Assembly: GCF_000003815.2 (NCBI RefSeq)
Contig: NC_049995.1
Location: forward strand, 10,344,595 to 10,408,594
From: Branchiostoma floridae
Taxonomy: Eukaryota > Chordata > Leptocardii > Amphioxiformes > Branchiostomatidae
DNA length: 64,000 nt
Direction: 5' to 3'
The notes beneath the pieces are model-generated. The model saw nothing but the letters and a program-made list of their open reading frames with translations. It searched no databases and was not told the DNA's origin. Positions 22,081-34,003 of this stretch are shown here, one piece after another (the stretch's first letter is position 1; every line of letters starts with the position of its first letter). The position numbers and the translations under genes were made by a program.

Positions 22081-25000
22081 CTATTCTTCACTTTGACGGC
22101 GCCAGAACGCTTCTGCTTTCCGCGCAAAGTCCCGGATGTCCTGAGAGAAGAGCTCGGGCACCTCCAGCGCGGCAAAGTGTCCCCCTCGCGGCATGGTGGT
22201 GTACTGCAGCAGGTTGCGCAGCCGCGAGTGGCACCAGGGCTCGGGCGTGTGGAACAACTCGTGTGGGAAATCAGCAATGGCGGACGGAATGTCAATAGGG
22301 ATGCTGGAGAAATATAAAGGGGAAAACAATGAGAAGTTTANNNNNNNNNNNNNNNNNNNNNNNNNNNNNNNNNNNNNNNNNNNNNNNNNNNNNNNNNNNN
22401 NNNNNNNNNNNNNNNNNNNNNNNNNNNNNNNNNNNNNNNNGAAGTTTATTTGCAAGTTCGTGCCCGGGGGCTAATTGCAAGTACATGGTATAAACATAAT
22501 AGATATACAAGTGACAATGGACAGTTATGAACAATATACTAATAATAGTGTTGGCTATTTCTAAACAGGTTGGATTTGACTTCTTTTTTTGGAAGCAGAG
22601 GGAGACGAAAAGCCCCACCTTTTCAAAAATTTGTGGATTCTGAGATTTCAAGAGAAAAGTGGCTTTCTATTCGTCTGTCAATGTGAGGAAGTTGGGATAA
22701 GTCATTGTCGCTTCTCTTAAAGAGTGATTTTTTCGGTTTAAATCTTGGAACGAGTTTTTTTTATATAGTATTAGGGATCAAGTTTGACGAAAAGCCTTCA
22801 AAACAAACAAACGATTTGATCAAATCTAAAATTATCAAATTTAAGTTACTTTTCACGGCGGTCGGTTGCTAGGGTATTCTTTCCCGTTTCTATGCGCGTT
22901 CGACGGAGTATCGGGTTACATGAGGTCTACTATTGGCTAACCGTAAAATATTTGAAGATAAATAAGGTGTTATGACAGTAAAAATGACTTTTAAAAAAGA
23001 TCAAATTAGCAATTTTACATACTTTGAATCTTGTCATTTGAATTTAAATAGCTATTTTGTATAGATTTTGCTTCCAAAGACGGTTATTTCCTGTTTTCAG
23101 GAAGGCCTTTAATTTGACCAAACTCTTGATAAGATGGGCCGCATGTGTCATCGAAAGTTCTCCATTTTTATATTTTTCGTCATCTATAAGTAAAATAAAA
23201 CTTTCTGTTTTTGGGATTTTTTTAATTTTAAGCAAAGTTACAGTCGAAAATATGCGTAAAAATGGCATTATTCCCACTTAATTACCGATAATTCAAAATC
23301 GGAGCCATTTTTTAAAAATCCCAAAAACAGAAATCTCGGCAAAACCGTTGCGGTCATTTTGAGCCGTCAATGAGTTAATTTGGACTCTTCTCGGTCGAAA
23401 TCTTAAACGATGTTTGCACGCATGTCATGCCGCATGGATAGCGGGATGGTGTAATTGATACCGGTGTTAACAATACTAACAATGCACAAGGTCACCAACA
23501 AAAAAACGCCAGTAACTTTGTTACATATTACAGAACCCCAAAAAAGTGACAGCGTAGATATACTTTCCAGAAAATTGTTTATATTGGTGGAAAACTATAT
23601 TTTTTGCCTGATTCAAGGTAGTTGGAGGAAAAGGGGCCAGAAAGCACTGTTTTACCCGCAATGACCGCAGATAACCTAAATAGAACACGGGTTCGGTTCG
23701 AATTACGGCAGATGGAACATCATGGAAGAACGTTCGAATTCGGCTGGACATGGGAGGTTTTGAGCCCGAATTTGACCACCGTGTTTACTTTATATCCCCG
23801 TTTACGAAAATATAGGATAGGGGGAAAACAAGTATTTCCAGCTTACATTTTTATGCTTTTATTCAGAACAGCGTTTTTACCTTGTCGTAGAAGTTACGAA
23901 AAGGCTAAGGAAATCGTTTGTGTGACTAATAGAAATGTAATACTTGCAGTTACTTGGCTATGCGTGATTCACCATGTTGGATGGTTAAACCAACTAACAT
24001 GGCGGCTGTGACGTCACGTGCAATCACCAAAGGTCAATTGACATGTAAAAATAACTTGTTTAAAAGTCCATCATCCTTACGTGACGATGATGTAACTCAT
24101 GTGCTGTTATCGGTGATGTTCGCAATTCTAAATGTAGGGTAGATTGGAATTGTAGTATTCTTGTTTGATAGCTTCTGCCATACATTGTACCATGTACGGT
24201 TGTCGAGCAATAAATAAAGGTCTTTCAATGAGCTAGTTCAGAATTCCTATAGTACGCATGTGTGGCGATAGGAATGGTGGGCGATATGTCAAAGGTGAAT
24301 TCGAAGATCCCTGACTTGTAAACAGTTCTCGCTTCGACCATTGTTTCGATTTGCATAACAATACAGGCGTTTTGTTTATGTCTTAGGGGCCTTGACCTTT
24401 GACATATTACCCAGAATTCTTGTCGACGCGCATGCTTACACGGAAGTAAAAACAATCATGTAGAAAGAGATACTCTCCAAGCAGAGGTTAGGCTCCGGCT
24501 GTTTTTAACGTTTTGTTCCCGTTTTTTTCGGGCTTTCTATTTTGTATTTTATCTTGCTGTGTCCAAACCTAACTGGCTGGCGTACTTCAAGAAAAATGAC
24601 AAAATAGAAAGCCCGATAAAAACGACTAAAAAAACCTTACAAAAACAGCCGGAGCCTTACCTCTGCTTGGAGAGTTGGAAGAGACACATAAAGTCTATTG
24701 GAGATCGAAATAAACAAACAAACAAACAAACAAACAGACAAACATACGAGTGGGCAGCGGAAATGATGGGGAACTTCCTGTCGCTGATGGTCTCCCTGTA
24801 GAGCCGAAGAGTGGAGACCACGGTCTCGGATACCCAGTATATCATCACATTCGTCAGGAGCTCGTCCTATGGAGCATAATCAAATATTTAAGAATACTAT
24901 ATTAAAACAACTACAGCCTTTACACTGTCCTGTTACCAGGACTAGCTAGACTTATTCAAATACTTGATGTCATGCACGAACGATCTTGCGATTAACGCAA

Positions 25001-28000
25001 TATGTAAATATATCTCCATGTGTTTCAAAAAGAGAGAAGAACATGTTAGATGCAGCCATTAGCGATAGTATAATACCTGTTGTGACACATAGTGTCTTAG
25101 TTCTCTTTCCATCTAGCCTAGTTTAAAATCACTGTATAAGTATAGTTCTGCCTTTGCATCCATAAGACCATGTGGTCCTTCTGTGCATTTAGCACTCGGG
25201 CGAGGTGAGGTGAGATAAGTATGCAATAAAAGATTATTATTATTAATAATAATAGCCTCCGGCTAGCTGGGAAGCCTTGGCTGTAAAAGCCTGTAATAGT
25301 ATTTCTTTCTATACATCCAAATAAGTCAAACCAAATCAACCTATCCGCCTTCTTGGTTTCAAGATTCAATTTGTTCTCTAAGTTGTCTAAGGCTTTCATG
25401 GCTTAACAAAAGGGAGCGTCTTTATCGTATACGCATATGGAAAATAATTCCTTATCGTAAGGAATATCAAAGTGGCGATATTGTTGACATCATGCATCTT
25501 AAAACGATTGAAAGACTGAGTGATTCTTGTGTTTCATACATTTACATCAATTTTGTAGAGCGCAGGCAAACGCAATCCTTAGGTCGGTTGAACGGTGCCT
25601 GAAATTGAATATTGCAAGCAGAAATGTTGGACCAAAATAAATTCTTTCACTTCCTAATATTCATGATAATGATAATATTCTTAGTAATTACAAGAGACAT
25701 GTACAAACTGATACAATGACGTAAAGAACTTTAGCTTGTTGATTCATCTGATGTTTTGAACCTTACTTTGGTGAAGTGTTTCTCCAACCCTCCGTCTGGT
25801 AAGTGTGCGAATGTCGGGTTAGTCCAGGAGGAATACTTCTCTAGAAGGAGAGCGGCCATTCCTACAGGGGAGTCAACTATACCGTGTCCTGGAAAACATC
25901 GAATATTGTAGTAACAGAAACAATACTAGCAGTAATCTAGTCGTTACAGGGATGTGTGGCCCTAGGGCGTAGGCAGTAGATATGCGCGCCGCCATATACG
26001 CAGTATGTTGTGAGAAGAACCCACGAGTGGATCACGGCTTCTTGTTGTAATACCGGGTACCGGGTTCATTTTAAGTCCGACTTAAATTCAACCCGGTGCC
26101 CGGCCGGGCCCAATAATACCCCGGGAGCTGCATGCAAGGTACCCCACGGGGCCACGTAGAGGTATCAAACAATAGCCCGTGAGCTACCCGACAAGGCCCC
26201 TTTTTGGTGACGCCTCATGGGCGAGCCTAACAGTATAGTGTGCGCCTTGTCAAGAATTCCCAGAGTTGTACAGGCATGTCAGGAATTTATTTTCCGCGCG
26301 TTAATGACGATGGAAAATTCAATAAGCTGTGTTTGTTGTTGGATGTGATATCAAGGACACTCGCCACACACAGGAGACCGTTGTTACTTGACAGCAGTGC
26401 CCTATAAAGATTAATCGTGTTAAACATCATTTATAAACACAGCCGAGCCATATGATAAAAGGCGAATACTAAAACACACCGACAACAGCAAATTTACAAT
26501 CTAATACATATAAACCATACCTTCGTCGCCATGGCCATGCATTTTTATTGTCACACTTTTTGCAACTGGGACCTAAGCCTTCGTGAGCTTACCACATGTG
26601 CACAACGGTGCCTGTCTTACCTATGGTGTGTGGTCGGGTGGCCTGAATGTGGAGGTAGCCGGTCTCTGACAGGATCCACAGGAAACGGTCCCACAGCGGA
26701 TACACCTGGGAACGAGAGAATATGCACTCACGTGACTATGCCGTACTTTTGTGTCCACCATGTTGGTGGGTTAAATTTATAGTTAATTTGTGAAAACGCA
26801 AGATGAACATAAATGTCTAAAGTGAGGTGATCTACTTAATCAACTAATTAGCATATTTCCGTCATTTTAAAAAAAAGTAAAATCTAGGACGAAGTGCACT
26901 TCATCTTTTACGGTGTTTGAGGTTAAAGATTTACTTTGTTCCGAAGGAGTCCGGTTATATGACTTTCTGATTCAATTCCCTGTTTGTTGTGGCTGATGTT
27001 TTGTTGGCAATGGTAGTTTTGTGTCTTATCTTACAGTTGTGACTTTCATACATTATTCTTTAATGTTTGTAGTAGAGTCAATTCCAAGTCACCAAGATGG
27101 TTTTGAAATAATATTTGTAATAAGTTTGAACTATTTTGAGTAAAAAACATTTCAGTCACTAAAGTTCGAAATTGTTCAAACATTTCAAAATGAAACTTTA
27201 AACATGTTTGAACCTTTTTATATTTGTTGGAACATTTGGGAAAGTAATGATATAATTATCTCTTTATTTAGAACAATTTTCAAACATCTATGTGTTTTTG
27301 TTATTGTTCCAACATGTTCCAACATTTTGTGTCATTTTTTCCCTCCATAAAAACTTTTATTGCCCCCATAAACAAAGCTGCTAAGCTTGGTCCTTTGTTT
27401 GGCTCTTGTATTTTTAGATTTTCACTGGTGAGTCTTTTGTGAGAAGGTGGCAGACAGACATAATTTCCTACACTTGGCAGGGATGTGTGAATTGCCCTCT
27501 TCCCAGCCCACTGACCCAGTTTCATCATATTGTTTCTATGTTCGAACATGTGATCACAAATGATGCATCTATGTTCGAACAGTTTAGAAACTAACGGAAA
27601 TAATGTATTTGATGTTAGAATTCTTTCTAACATGTTTGAATACTATAGAAATATTTAGAATGTCACATAGATGTTATAAATAGTTCTAAACAGTTACTTA
27701 TCACAATTAGATTGTCACAAAGATTTCCAAAATGTTAGAACAAAAGGCAAGAAACACCCTCTCGGTAATATGGAATTGACTCTAGCAGTTTAATTTGTAC
27801 GTATACTTTCCGAGATGGCAATTTGTGCCTTTGTAATCGCTATGAATGTTTAATAGAATGTTATGAAAATAGACATCCCTAAGATATCTGCAGAGCCTGT
27901 TTTGTAATGTTTGAGTCCATTACCAGCAAAAACATAATCACACTCCTATCATATGACTCTGTGCACTTATTTGAGGGCGGTTGTACAACTTGACAATGTA

Positions 28001-29094
28001 CGAAGTGCAAAGGTAGGAGTAATGTGAGGTGATTATTTAACCGTGTCACAAAACTGCACGGGTGCATGGAGTTCATAGTCAAGAGTGATGCAACCTAAGC
28101 CTCATATGACACGAGCTTTCGTGCAATATAGGGTTAATGACCTGCCCTGCCCTGGTGTGTTTACGTTGCCATACGGCATGGCCAGTTCCTATAAGCACCG
28201 AATAAACCACCCTGTGAGCGAAGCGAACGTCATCTGGCTATATGACAATGTACATGATAATGTGTTTGTTTTTTTACTAATTTCTTAAATTACATATTCC
28301 GTCATTTCTGGTTCTTACTTATCTGTTTGTACATGTCTCTTTCTTCTTTTCTTCTTTCGTTTTGAGGCTACCAACTTCAACTTGCTGAAGACCTTTGTAG
28401 CCTATATACTCATTTTTCACTTGATTGAAGTGAGGAAAGTCGTGTTAAGTGCCTTTTCCAAGGGCACAAGATCACTGACACGGCGGGGTTCGAAATCAGG
28501 ACCTTCTTGGCCTGAGTCAAACGTGCTGCCGATTGCGCCACACGGTCCCTTTTTACGTTTATCAATTCTGATAAATTATGAGAAAAAAGTGTGTTGAAAA
28601 ATGACCTTGTTGTAGTCGGCTTGAGACAGTCCAGCCAGGGAAGGGAAGACACTACCGACAAGCAGTTTGATGAGGAAGCTCGTCTCCGTATTTCCGGTGT
28701 ACATGTTGAGATGAAGCCCGCGAACTACCCTGTAAGAAATAATCTATCATTTGGATAGAAAGGTATCAAGTATTCCAAGTGCATTGGTATATAGATGACT
28801 GTATAAAGCATGAAATGTATGTGGTAAGTGTTAGATTCTACCAGCAGGCTTCCCAGATCTTAGATCAAATAGTAGGAATTGGACACATAGAATCAGTAGT
28901 ACGTTATGGGAGTCGGCCGACCATAGGATACGACCCGTATCTAAGTATTTATTGCTATGGGGAGTATCAAATATTCTCAGGAAAAGAAGGGTGGTCTTAA
29001 AGATAAGGATAATCCTGGGATTGATCAGAGGGTCTAAAGTTATGTATTATGCTGACGACAACTACCAGGAAACACATAAAAGTACAGACAGACA

Positions 29095-29127
<33 letters not shown>

Positions 29128-29168
29128 GCAGACACACACACATACACAAACAGACAAACACACGGACG

Positions 29169-29213
<45 letters not shown>

Positions 29214-31268
29214 ATACACACACGGACACAATCTGACACACACACGGACACACAGACACACACACACACACTGACCCTCCACCCAATGTCAGCAGGATCC
29301 ATCTCACTGCACTTCTTATGATAAGAATAGCTTAGCCTCCTATTGTAATAGGCCATTGAAGTTTGGTTCCGAGTTAATTTCAAGTAGGGGGCGTAAATGT
29401 GCACGTGAGGGAGTTGAGAGTGTCCGCGAGCAGGTCATTTCTGTCACATATTTGCTAGAGAAAGTCCACTGTCCTTGAATAGTCATAGATTACGTGAACA
29501 GGACATGTACAATGACTACCTTAGGACTTCATTCAATGACACATACCCACGTCTTACAAGCGTCATTTTGGTGGGTAACACACGTGATGAAGACGGACAA
29601 AAAGATATACATGGACAATGGTCCAAACTACACAAGAAAGAGAGACAGTGAGTTAGAGGTAGGGAGGGAGGGAGGGAGGGAGAGAGGGAGGGAAATGGAG
29701 GATGAGAGCAAATGAGAAAGCTGCCTAGGCAGACCCGTGTAATGAGTTGTATCATTGTCAATCAAGAAAGAAAGAAAGAAAGAAAGAAAGAAAAAAAAAA
29801 GAAAGAAAGAAAGAAAGAAGGAGGGAAGGAGGGAGAGAGATATAGAGAGAAAGACGTAGAGGGGAAGGAGAAATAGGGAGGGGGACATAATAAGGGAGAA
29901 AGAGGGACATACGCGAAACCATATACCCACTTTGGATTGAGCATGGCCATGACAGAGACGATGACACTACCGTGGTCCCCACCCTGCACATAGTAACCAT
30001 CGAACCCCAGTCTTTCCATCAGCTTAAGGTAGAGCACAGCGGTGGCGGAGTCTTCCAATCCTGTGGACAAAGTTAGAGAAACAAGACGTTGTCATTTTCA
30101 AGGAAAGGAAAGTGATCTCGATCCAGTTCTGTAGAGCTTGTCTTTCACTTGTCGTGACAGTTAAATGTAGTAGGGTTAGATTCTAGGTGTATTTCACAGA
30201 GGAGGATATAGAACCATCTCAGCGTTCTTTGCATTACACATTCCACAATACATTTCCCAGGTTCCTGACTGTGATCAACAATAAGTATATAGAATTGTTG
30301 TGTTAGATTGAACAGTGTAGCAACTGATACAGTTTTAGATCGGGGGCCGATACCGACTGTCAAGCACCTTTGACCCTTTACTGACGTCACACTTCCGTTC
30401 CGGAAGTGCGACTTAGGTTTTAGGTCATTACAACTTGAGAAGGATCAGAGGACTGATCGAAAGCTTGTTGGTAAGCGCTTTATTTTGTGTACGGATATAA
30501 AGTCTTAAAAATTGTATTATTCAGTTTTAGATCAGTAAATGTTATTTTCTTAAATGGCCAAATTCACCCCCCCCCCCCCCCACACACACACATACGCATA
30601 CATTTTCTTTTCTGAAAAAGATTCCACACACATTCTGACTCACCCGGCTTGTTGGCTGGTTGAGAAAATCCAAACCCAGGGATGGATGGGACGATAACCT
30701 CAAAAAAGTCCTCCTCGGTGCCTCCATGTGCCAAGGGGTCCGTTAGTATCGGAAAGACCTTGTAGAATTCGAAGAAAGACCCTGGCCAACCATGAGCCAA
30801 TAGAAGAGGCTTTGCATTCTGGCCCGGCTTTAGCTTCGGCTTCACGTGGAGAAAATGCAACTCCAATCCATCTATCGTCGTTTTGTAGTGATCGAAACTG
30901 TTCACTAGAGCTTCTTGTTTGCGCCAGTCGAAGTCGTCCCTCCAGTACTTGACCAGTTCCTTCATGTAGTCCAGTCCGAAGCCATACTCCCACTGAACGC
31001 CGTGAAAGCTGTCCGGAAAGCGTGTCCTTTCTAAACGATGTTTGAGGTCGCCAAGGACGTCGTCTGACACGTTGAGGACGAACTTTCGTACGGTTGTGTC
31101 CTCTTTGGTCGGTCTCTCCCCCTCCCCCCAATACACATCCTCTATCTGTGGTACTTCTAAGGGCTGATTAAGAACGTTATTGAGAATAAATGCCACAACA
31201 ATTGCACTTACTATGACAACAACCCCGAACGATGTTTTATACGACATCTTGGACATATAAGACCTCAC
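22081..31268 (-). CDS. EPHX1-like: Microsomal epoxide hydrolase-like gene A
   Basis: Seven exons on the minus strand: 30644-31268, 29931-30060, 28606-28729, 26621-26705, 25767-25888, 24748-24866, 22081-22303; 475 residues from the first ATG, 468 from the third in-frame Met at 31247, which aligns best with genes B and C. One N-terminal membrane anchor ([14 protein letters not shown]) is followed by the epoxide hydrolase N-terminal region, then the alpha/beta hydrolase core. Seen motifs are HGWPG (oxyanion hole), VQGGDHG (nucleophile Asp), the lid tyrosines in ETGYLH and RLYRE, FPHE (acid Glu) and RGGHF (His). The family opens epoxides to diols at the ER; in insects the relatives act on juvenile hormone. 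It is oddly divergent: the residue after the nucleophile is His instead of the usual Trp, and exon 6 is 12 bp longer than in B and C. The last intron holds the N gap. Confidence 0.92.
22341..22440. other. Assembly gap, 100 N
   Basis: Exactly 100 N inside the last intron of hydrolase A. The bases gaagttta end the left flank and begin the right flank. Confidence 1.
22441..22640 (+). repeat. Dispersed repeat with gcccgggggctaattgcaag, copy 1
   Basis: The block tttgcaagttcgtgcccggg, ggctaattgcaagtacatg and, about 100 bp on, ggttggatttgacttctttt plus gagacgaaaag recurs with the same order at 34250-34425 in hydrolase B. Both copies lie in the last intron of their gene, close to exon 7. Confidence 0.6.
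24236..24450. mobile_element. ~200-bp inverted-repeat MITE, copy 2
   Basis: Arms gcgatatgtcaaaggtgaa and ctttgacatattacccagaa match the family at 15531-15735, as does the internal gttttgtttatgtct. It lies in the last intron of hydrolase A. Confidence 0.7.
24471..24676. mobile_element. Foldback-like MITE, copy 2
   Basis: Starts tactctccaagcagaggtta and ends tacctctgcttggagagt, with the same internal atcgggctttctattttg arms as 3629-3830. Flanks gaaagaga and ggaagaga form an imperfect target duplication. It lies only about 70 bp downstream of exon 6 of hydrolase A. Confidence 0.88.
25230..25350 (+). repeat. Dispersed repeat tail, copy 3
   Basis: Contains a TTA-rich run followed by aatagcctccggctagctgg, gaagccttggctgt and caaaccaaatcaa, as in the 3' parts of the copies at 9630 and 10605. 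Confidence 0.45.
26056..26100. repeat. Strong hairpin sequence
   Basis: Arms gggtaccgggttcatttta and taaattcaacccggtgccc pair with three mismatches across a short loop, in an intron of hydrolase A. It is not followed by a recognisable gene or terminator. Confidence 0.7.
27075..27782. mobile_element. 708-bp TA-flanked element rich in GTTCGAAC words
   Basis: Left terminus TA-gagtcaattcca and right terminus tggaattgactc-TA are inverted repeats inside TA dinucleotides (Tc1/mariner-like). The interior repeats variants of gttcgaac, gtttgaac and tgttagaac on both strands. A 110-codon minus-strand ORF (27301-27633) has no recognisable transposase motif. It is an insertion in an intron of hydrolase A. 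Confidence 0.75.
28385..28553 (-). mobile_element. tRNA-derived SINE with conserved-domain-like body, minus strand
   Basis: On the minus strand an A-box-like tgtggcgcaatcggcagc and B-box-like gatttcgaacccc are followed by ttgtgcccttggaaaaggca and gactttcctcactt. That body resembles the conserved central domains shared by SINEs of many marine invertebrates. The tRNA head differs from the other SINEs in this window. Confidence 0.75.
29092..29275. repeat. (CA)n microsatellite
   Basis: About 180 bp of CA units with interspersed variants in an intron of hydrolase A. Several overlapping Cys-Val or His-Thr ORFs are artefacts of it. Confidence 0.97.
29660..29818. repeat. GGGA and GAAA microsatellites
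   Basis: A GGGA run (about 29660-29694), a short spacer and a GAAA run (29765-29818), ending about 110 bp from exon 2 of hydrolase A: a purine-rich tract on the plus strand. Confidence 0.95.
30345..30525 (+). repeat. Dispersed repeat, copy 2 (gaaagcttgttggtaagcgc family)
   Basis: Plus-strand copy of the 16625-16860 family, with gacgtcacacttccg, ggatcagaggactgatcg and aaagcttgttggtaagcgc in order. It lies in intron 1 of hydrolase A. Confidence 0.65.
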
Positions 31269-33400
31269 GTCAGAATGACAAAGCTTTTATGTGCGTTCAT
31301 TCACGTAAGTGCACATAACCTAATATTTAATTAAGATATCAGTGTTGACCAAGTATTGGCAAATCAGAGAGGTAAACGACGAATTACGCGTGACACGCCT
31401 TTACACTTTGAGCTATAGTAGATATCGTGTTTACTTTGTTAGATTGCCAAACAGACCGGGAGTGCTAATACCTTATTCTCAGTAGCGAACAATTCAAACA
31501 CACAAACTCATATGCACACAGGTGTCATTCGCCGATAAGTGCCAATGTTTTCTAAGTGTTAGCAATTTCTTTTATGATAGGACCAGTATCATTTTCAAAA
31601 CCATTCGTGACAACGATCTTATGACCTGTTGTTAAGCTGAACGGTATATACATGCTTTCTTGACAATTATCTATTACTCAATGTTTTCTTGGCGTATGGT
31701 ATAGGAATAGGACGTCCGATATTTTTTCAAGGCCGTAGGGGCATTGGGTGGTTATCCACTAAATACAGGTGTCCACTAGGGCTGGGTACCGGTACGGTGT
31801 ACCGGTACAAAACCGGTTTTTCTTATTGTACCGGTCCAGAAAAACCGGACCTGAAAAAAATCGTTAGACCGGATGTTGGACCTATTGGAAAATAAACATA
31901 TTATATGAACAGGCATTCACACGTTTGGGGGCTTACCGGTCGGGGAAAATAACAAGAGCGAAGTAGGGTAGAGTCTATAGTCATTTCTACCAAGTTTTGC
32001 AGTCAATCGTACAAAGGCAGTCAGCTTTGTAGGATTTCAAAACGCCAGTGGGAGGCAATATTTCACAAAACACATTTCTTTGTAACGAAATGGACTAGTG
32101 TTTTGAGTATCGTCCATTCACAAGTTTTCAACTATTGAATCAGGTTCAGGTCCAGACCTGGACCTGATCCTCTGGACCTTAACCACCTTATTCACATACC
32201 CAACATCATCACGATCCATGCAGAGTTTCTAAAGTTATACTGACTGCAAGTATCCCGAAACACACTCAGACAGACAGACACACACACACTGACACACACA
32301 CACACAAACAAACACACACGCCAAAAACTATACCTCCGTGAAAAGAAAGACAACGTGTTTACCGATTAGCGCCACCTACCGACACGAGCCGTAAATTGCA
32401 GTCTTAGTTTGCTGATTACATCTAAATGCGAAAGTAACTTTTTCCTAACAAATGCGTAATAGTTGCGCTGCCATGCATTCCTTTGCTTAGCATACACTCA
32501 ACCTTATCAAATCCAATGGCTTTAATGTTAGGATAGAGATTGAAATATACTTGGATTTTAAGGGTAGACCTAATTTTATTCACTGACGTTGATTAGATAC
32601 AAATCGTTGTCAAATTTATTATCTAACAATATCCAGGATGGACAAAACACTTAATTTTCAAATCATGTCTAACAAATATAAAGAAAACACAGGAATCATT
32701 TAAAACTATTAGCAAAATATCATTGAAAAATCTTACAACTTTGGATTAATTGTATTCAATCAACTTTACAAGGGAAACATCTACTTATTACATTACTATA
32801 GTCTTGTATGTGAGAATATTATTTACGGCGATCCCGTATGATAATCAATACAATACCTGAGTCTACATCGGAATGCCTGATATAATTTCTTTATTAATAT
32901 TTGCATCTTTTCTCTTTCATACTAGACATATTGAATGCTCTATCTACTATCGGTGTACAAGCGAGCTACAAAATTGACTTTGAATTTTTCGTAAGACACA
33001 CTATTGCTAGTGGTGCCAGACTTTGCTACTCTCCAAGCAGAGGTTGAGTCGTGTAGATATGGTAGTAGTCGGAAAAATTACACCGGCGCTCCTCTTAAGA
33101 GTAAGACTTTACTACACCTTTAATTTGTTGACTGTTTCTCCAGATTAAACATTGACTGGGAACTATAGTTATAATGATATGGCTCCATTAAACAAACAAA
33201 ATAAGCTAAAAAAAACAGCTCTCGCGAGATCGAGACTAGGACATTCTCCGTGATCAAGATGGACTGTCAGCCGTCGAAAATTTGGAGGCACCTTTAAAAA
33301 CAGCCCTTGCTTGAAGAAAATTCGAACTAACTGTATTCATACATGACTGATGAACCTCTTCAACGAACTACAAAAAATAGCACTTTGCTTCTGCTTGAAA
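31269..33400. other. Intergenic region upstream of hydrolase A
   Basis: No supported gene. It holds a GGTACC-type MITE, a short CA run near 32270-32320, a lone MITE terminus at 33027 and, from about 33215, sequence duplicated from the last intron of hydrolase B (33215-33340 resembles 34475-34610). The hydrolase A promoter should lie just above 31270; no TATA box is obvious. Confidence 0.5.
31780..32185. mobile_element. GGTACC-type MITE, copy 1
   Basis: Begins agggctgggtaccggtacgg and contains accggtccagaaaaaccgg. It ends in a GGTCC/GGACC-rich stretch with caggtccagacctggacctg. It shares these and internal words (aagttttgcag, aggatttcaaaacgccagtg) with copies at 35885-36335 and 44819-45171. 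Confidence 0.65.
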
Positions 33401-33419
33401 AAAAAATACACAAATACAG

Positions 33420-34003
33420 TCGCCTACAAGTACAACGAATTTGGACCTTCTTGACAGAAAAAAAAGCACTTTCACTTTACTTTTCTTCGAAAAAATATTA
33501 AGATGCACAAAAAACAAACATCGCCTATAAGCTTGAGGATGTATGAAGACTTTCGACCTTTTTAAAGAAGGTTCGGATGCCTGAGGTAAGTGGTATACAA
33601 CTTTGATTTTATTTACTGTTTTTCCAGGTTAAACATTGAATGTGTTATAATGATTGTCCATAAAAAACACTTTGTTTGAAAACGAAAATACACAAACATG
33701 GTCGCCTATACGCACAATGACTTTGGACCTTCTTGCCAAAAAAGCACTTTACTTTTGTTTGAAAAAAAAATGCAAAAATCGTCTATAAGCTTTTGGATTT
33801 ATGAAGACTTTCGTCCTTCTTGAACAAAAAAAGCGCTTTGTCATTGTTTGGAAAAAAAAAAGATGCAAAAAAAACAACAAACAAAATATTGCCCATTAGC
33901 TTTTGGATGTATAAAAACTTTCGACCTTCTTGACAAAAAAAGACACTTTGCTTTTGTGTAAAAAAAAGATGCAAAAACTAAACAAAGCGAAAAACATTGC
34001 CTA
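33420..34003. repeat. Array derived from the 3' end of hydrolase B
   Basis: Blocks like cctattagcttttggatgtg followed by gaagactttcgaccttcttg recur at about 33420, 33525, 33700, 33775 and 33890, downstream of the genuine coding end at 34004-34060. Units are separated by A-rich linkers with aaaaagcactttgcttttg. The unit includes the stop codon and last ~40 coding bases. Confidence 0.85.

Noticed and set aside
28997-29404. Cys-Val and His-Thr rich ORFs on both strands
   Set aside because: They are translations of the CA microsatellite.
33027-33120. Third full copy of the 9-bp-duplication foldback MITE
   Set aside because: Only the terminal tactctccaagcagaggtt is present; the rest does not match and no second end is found.
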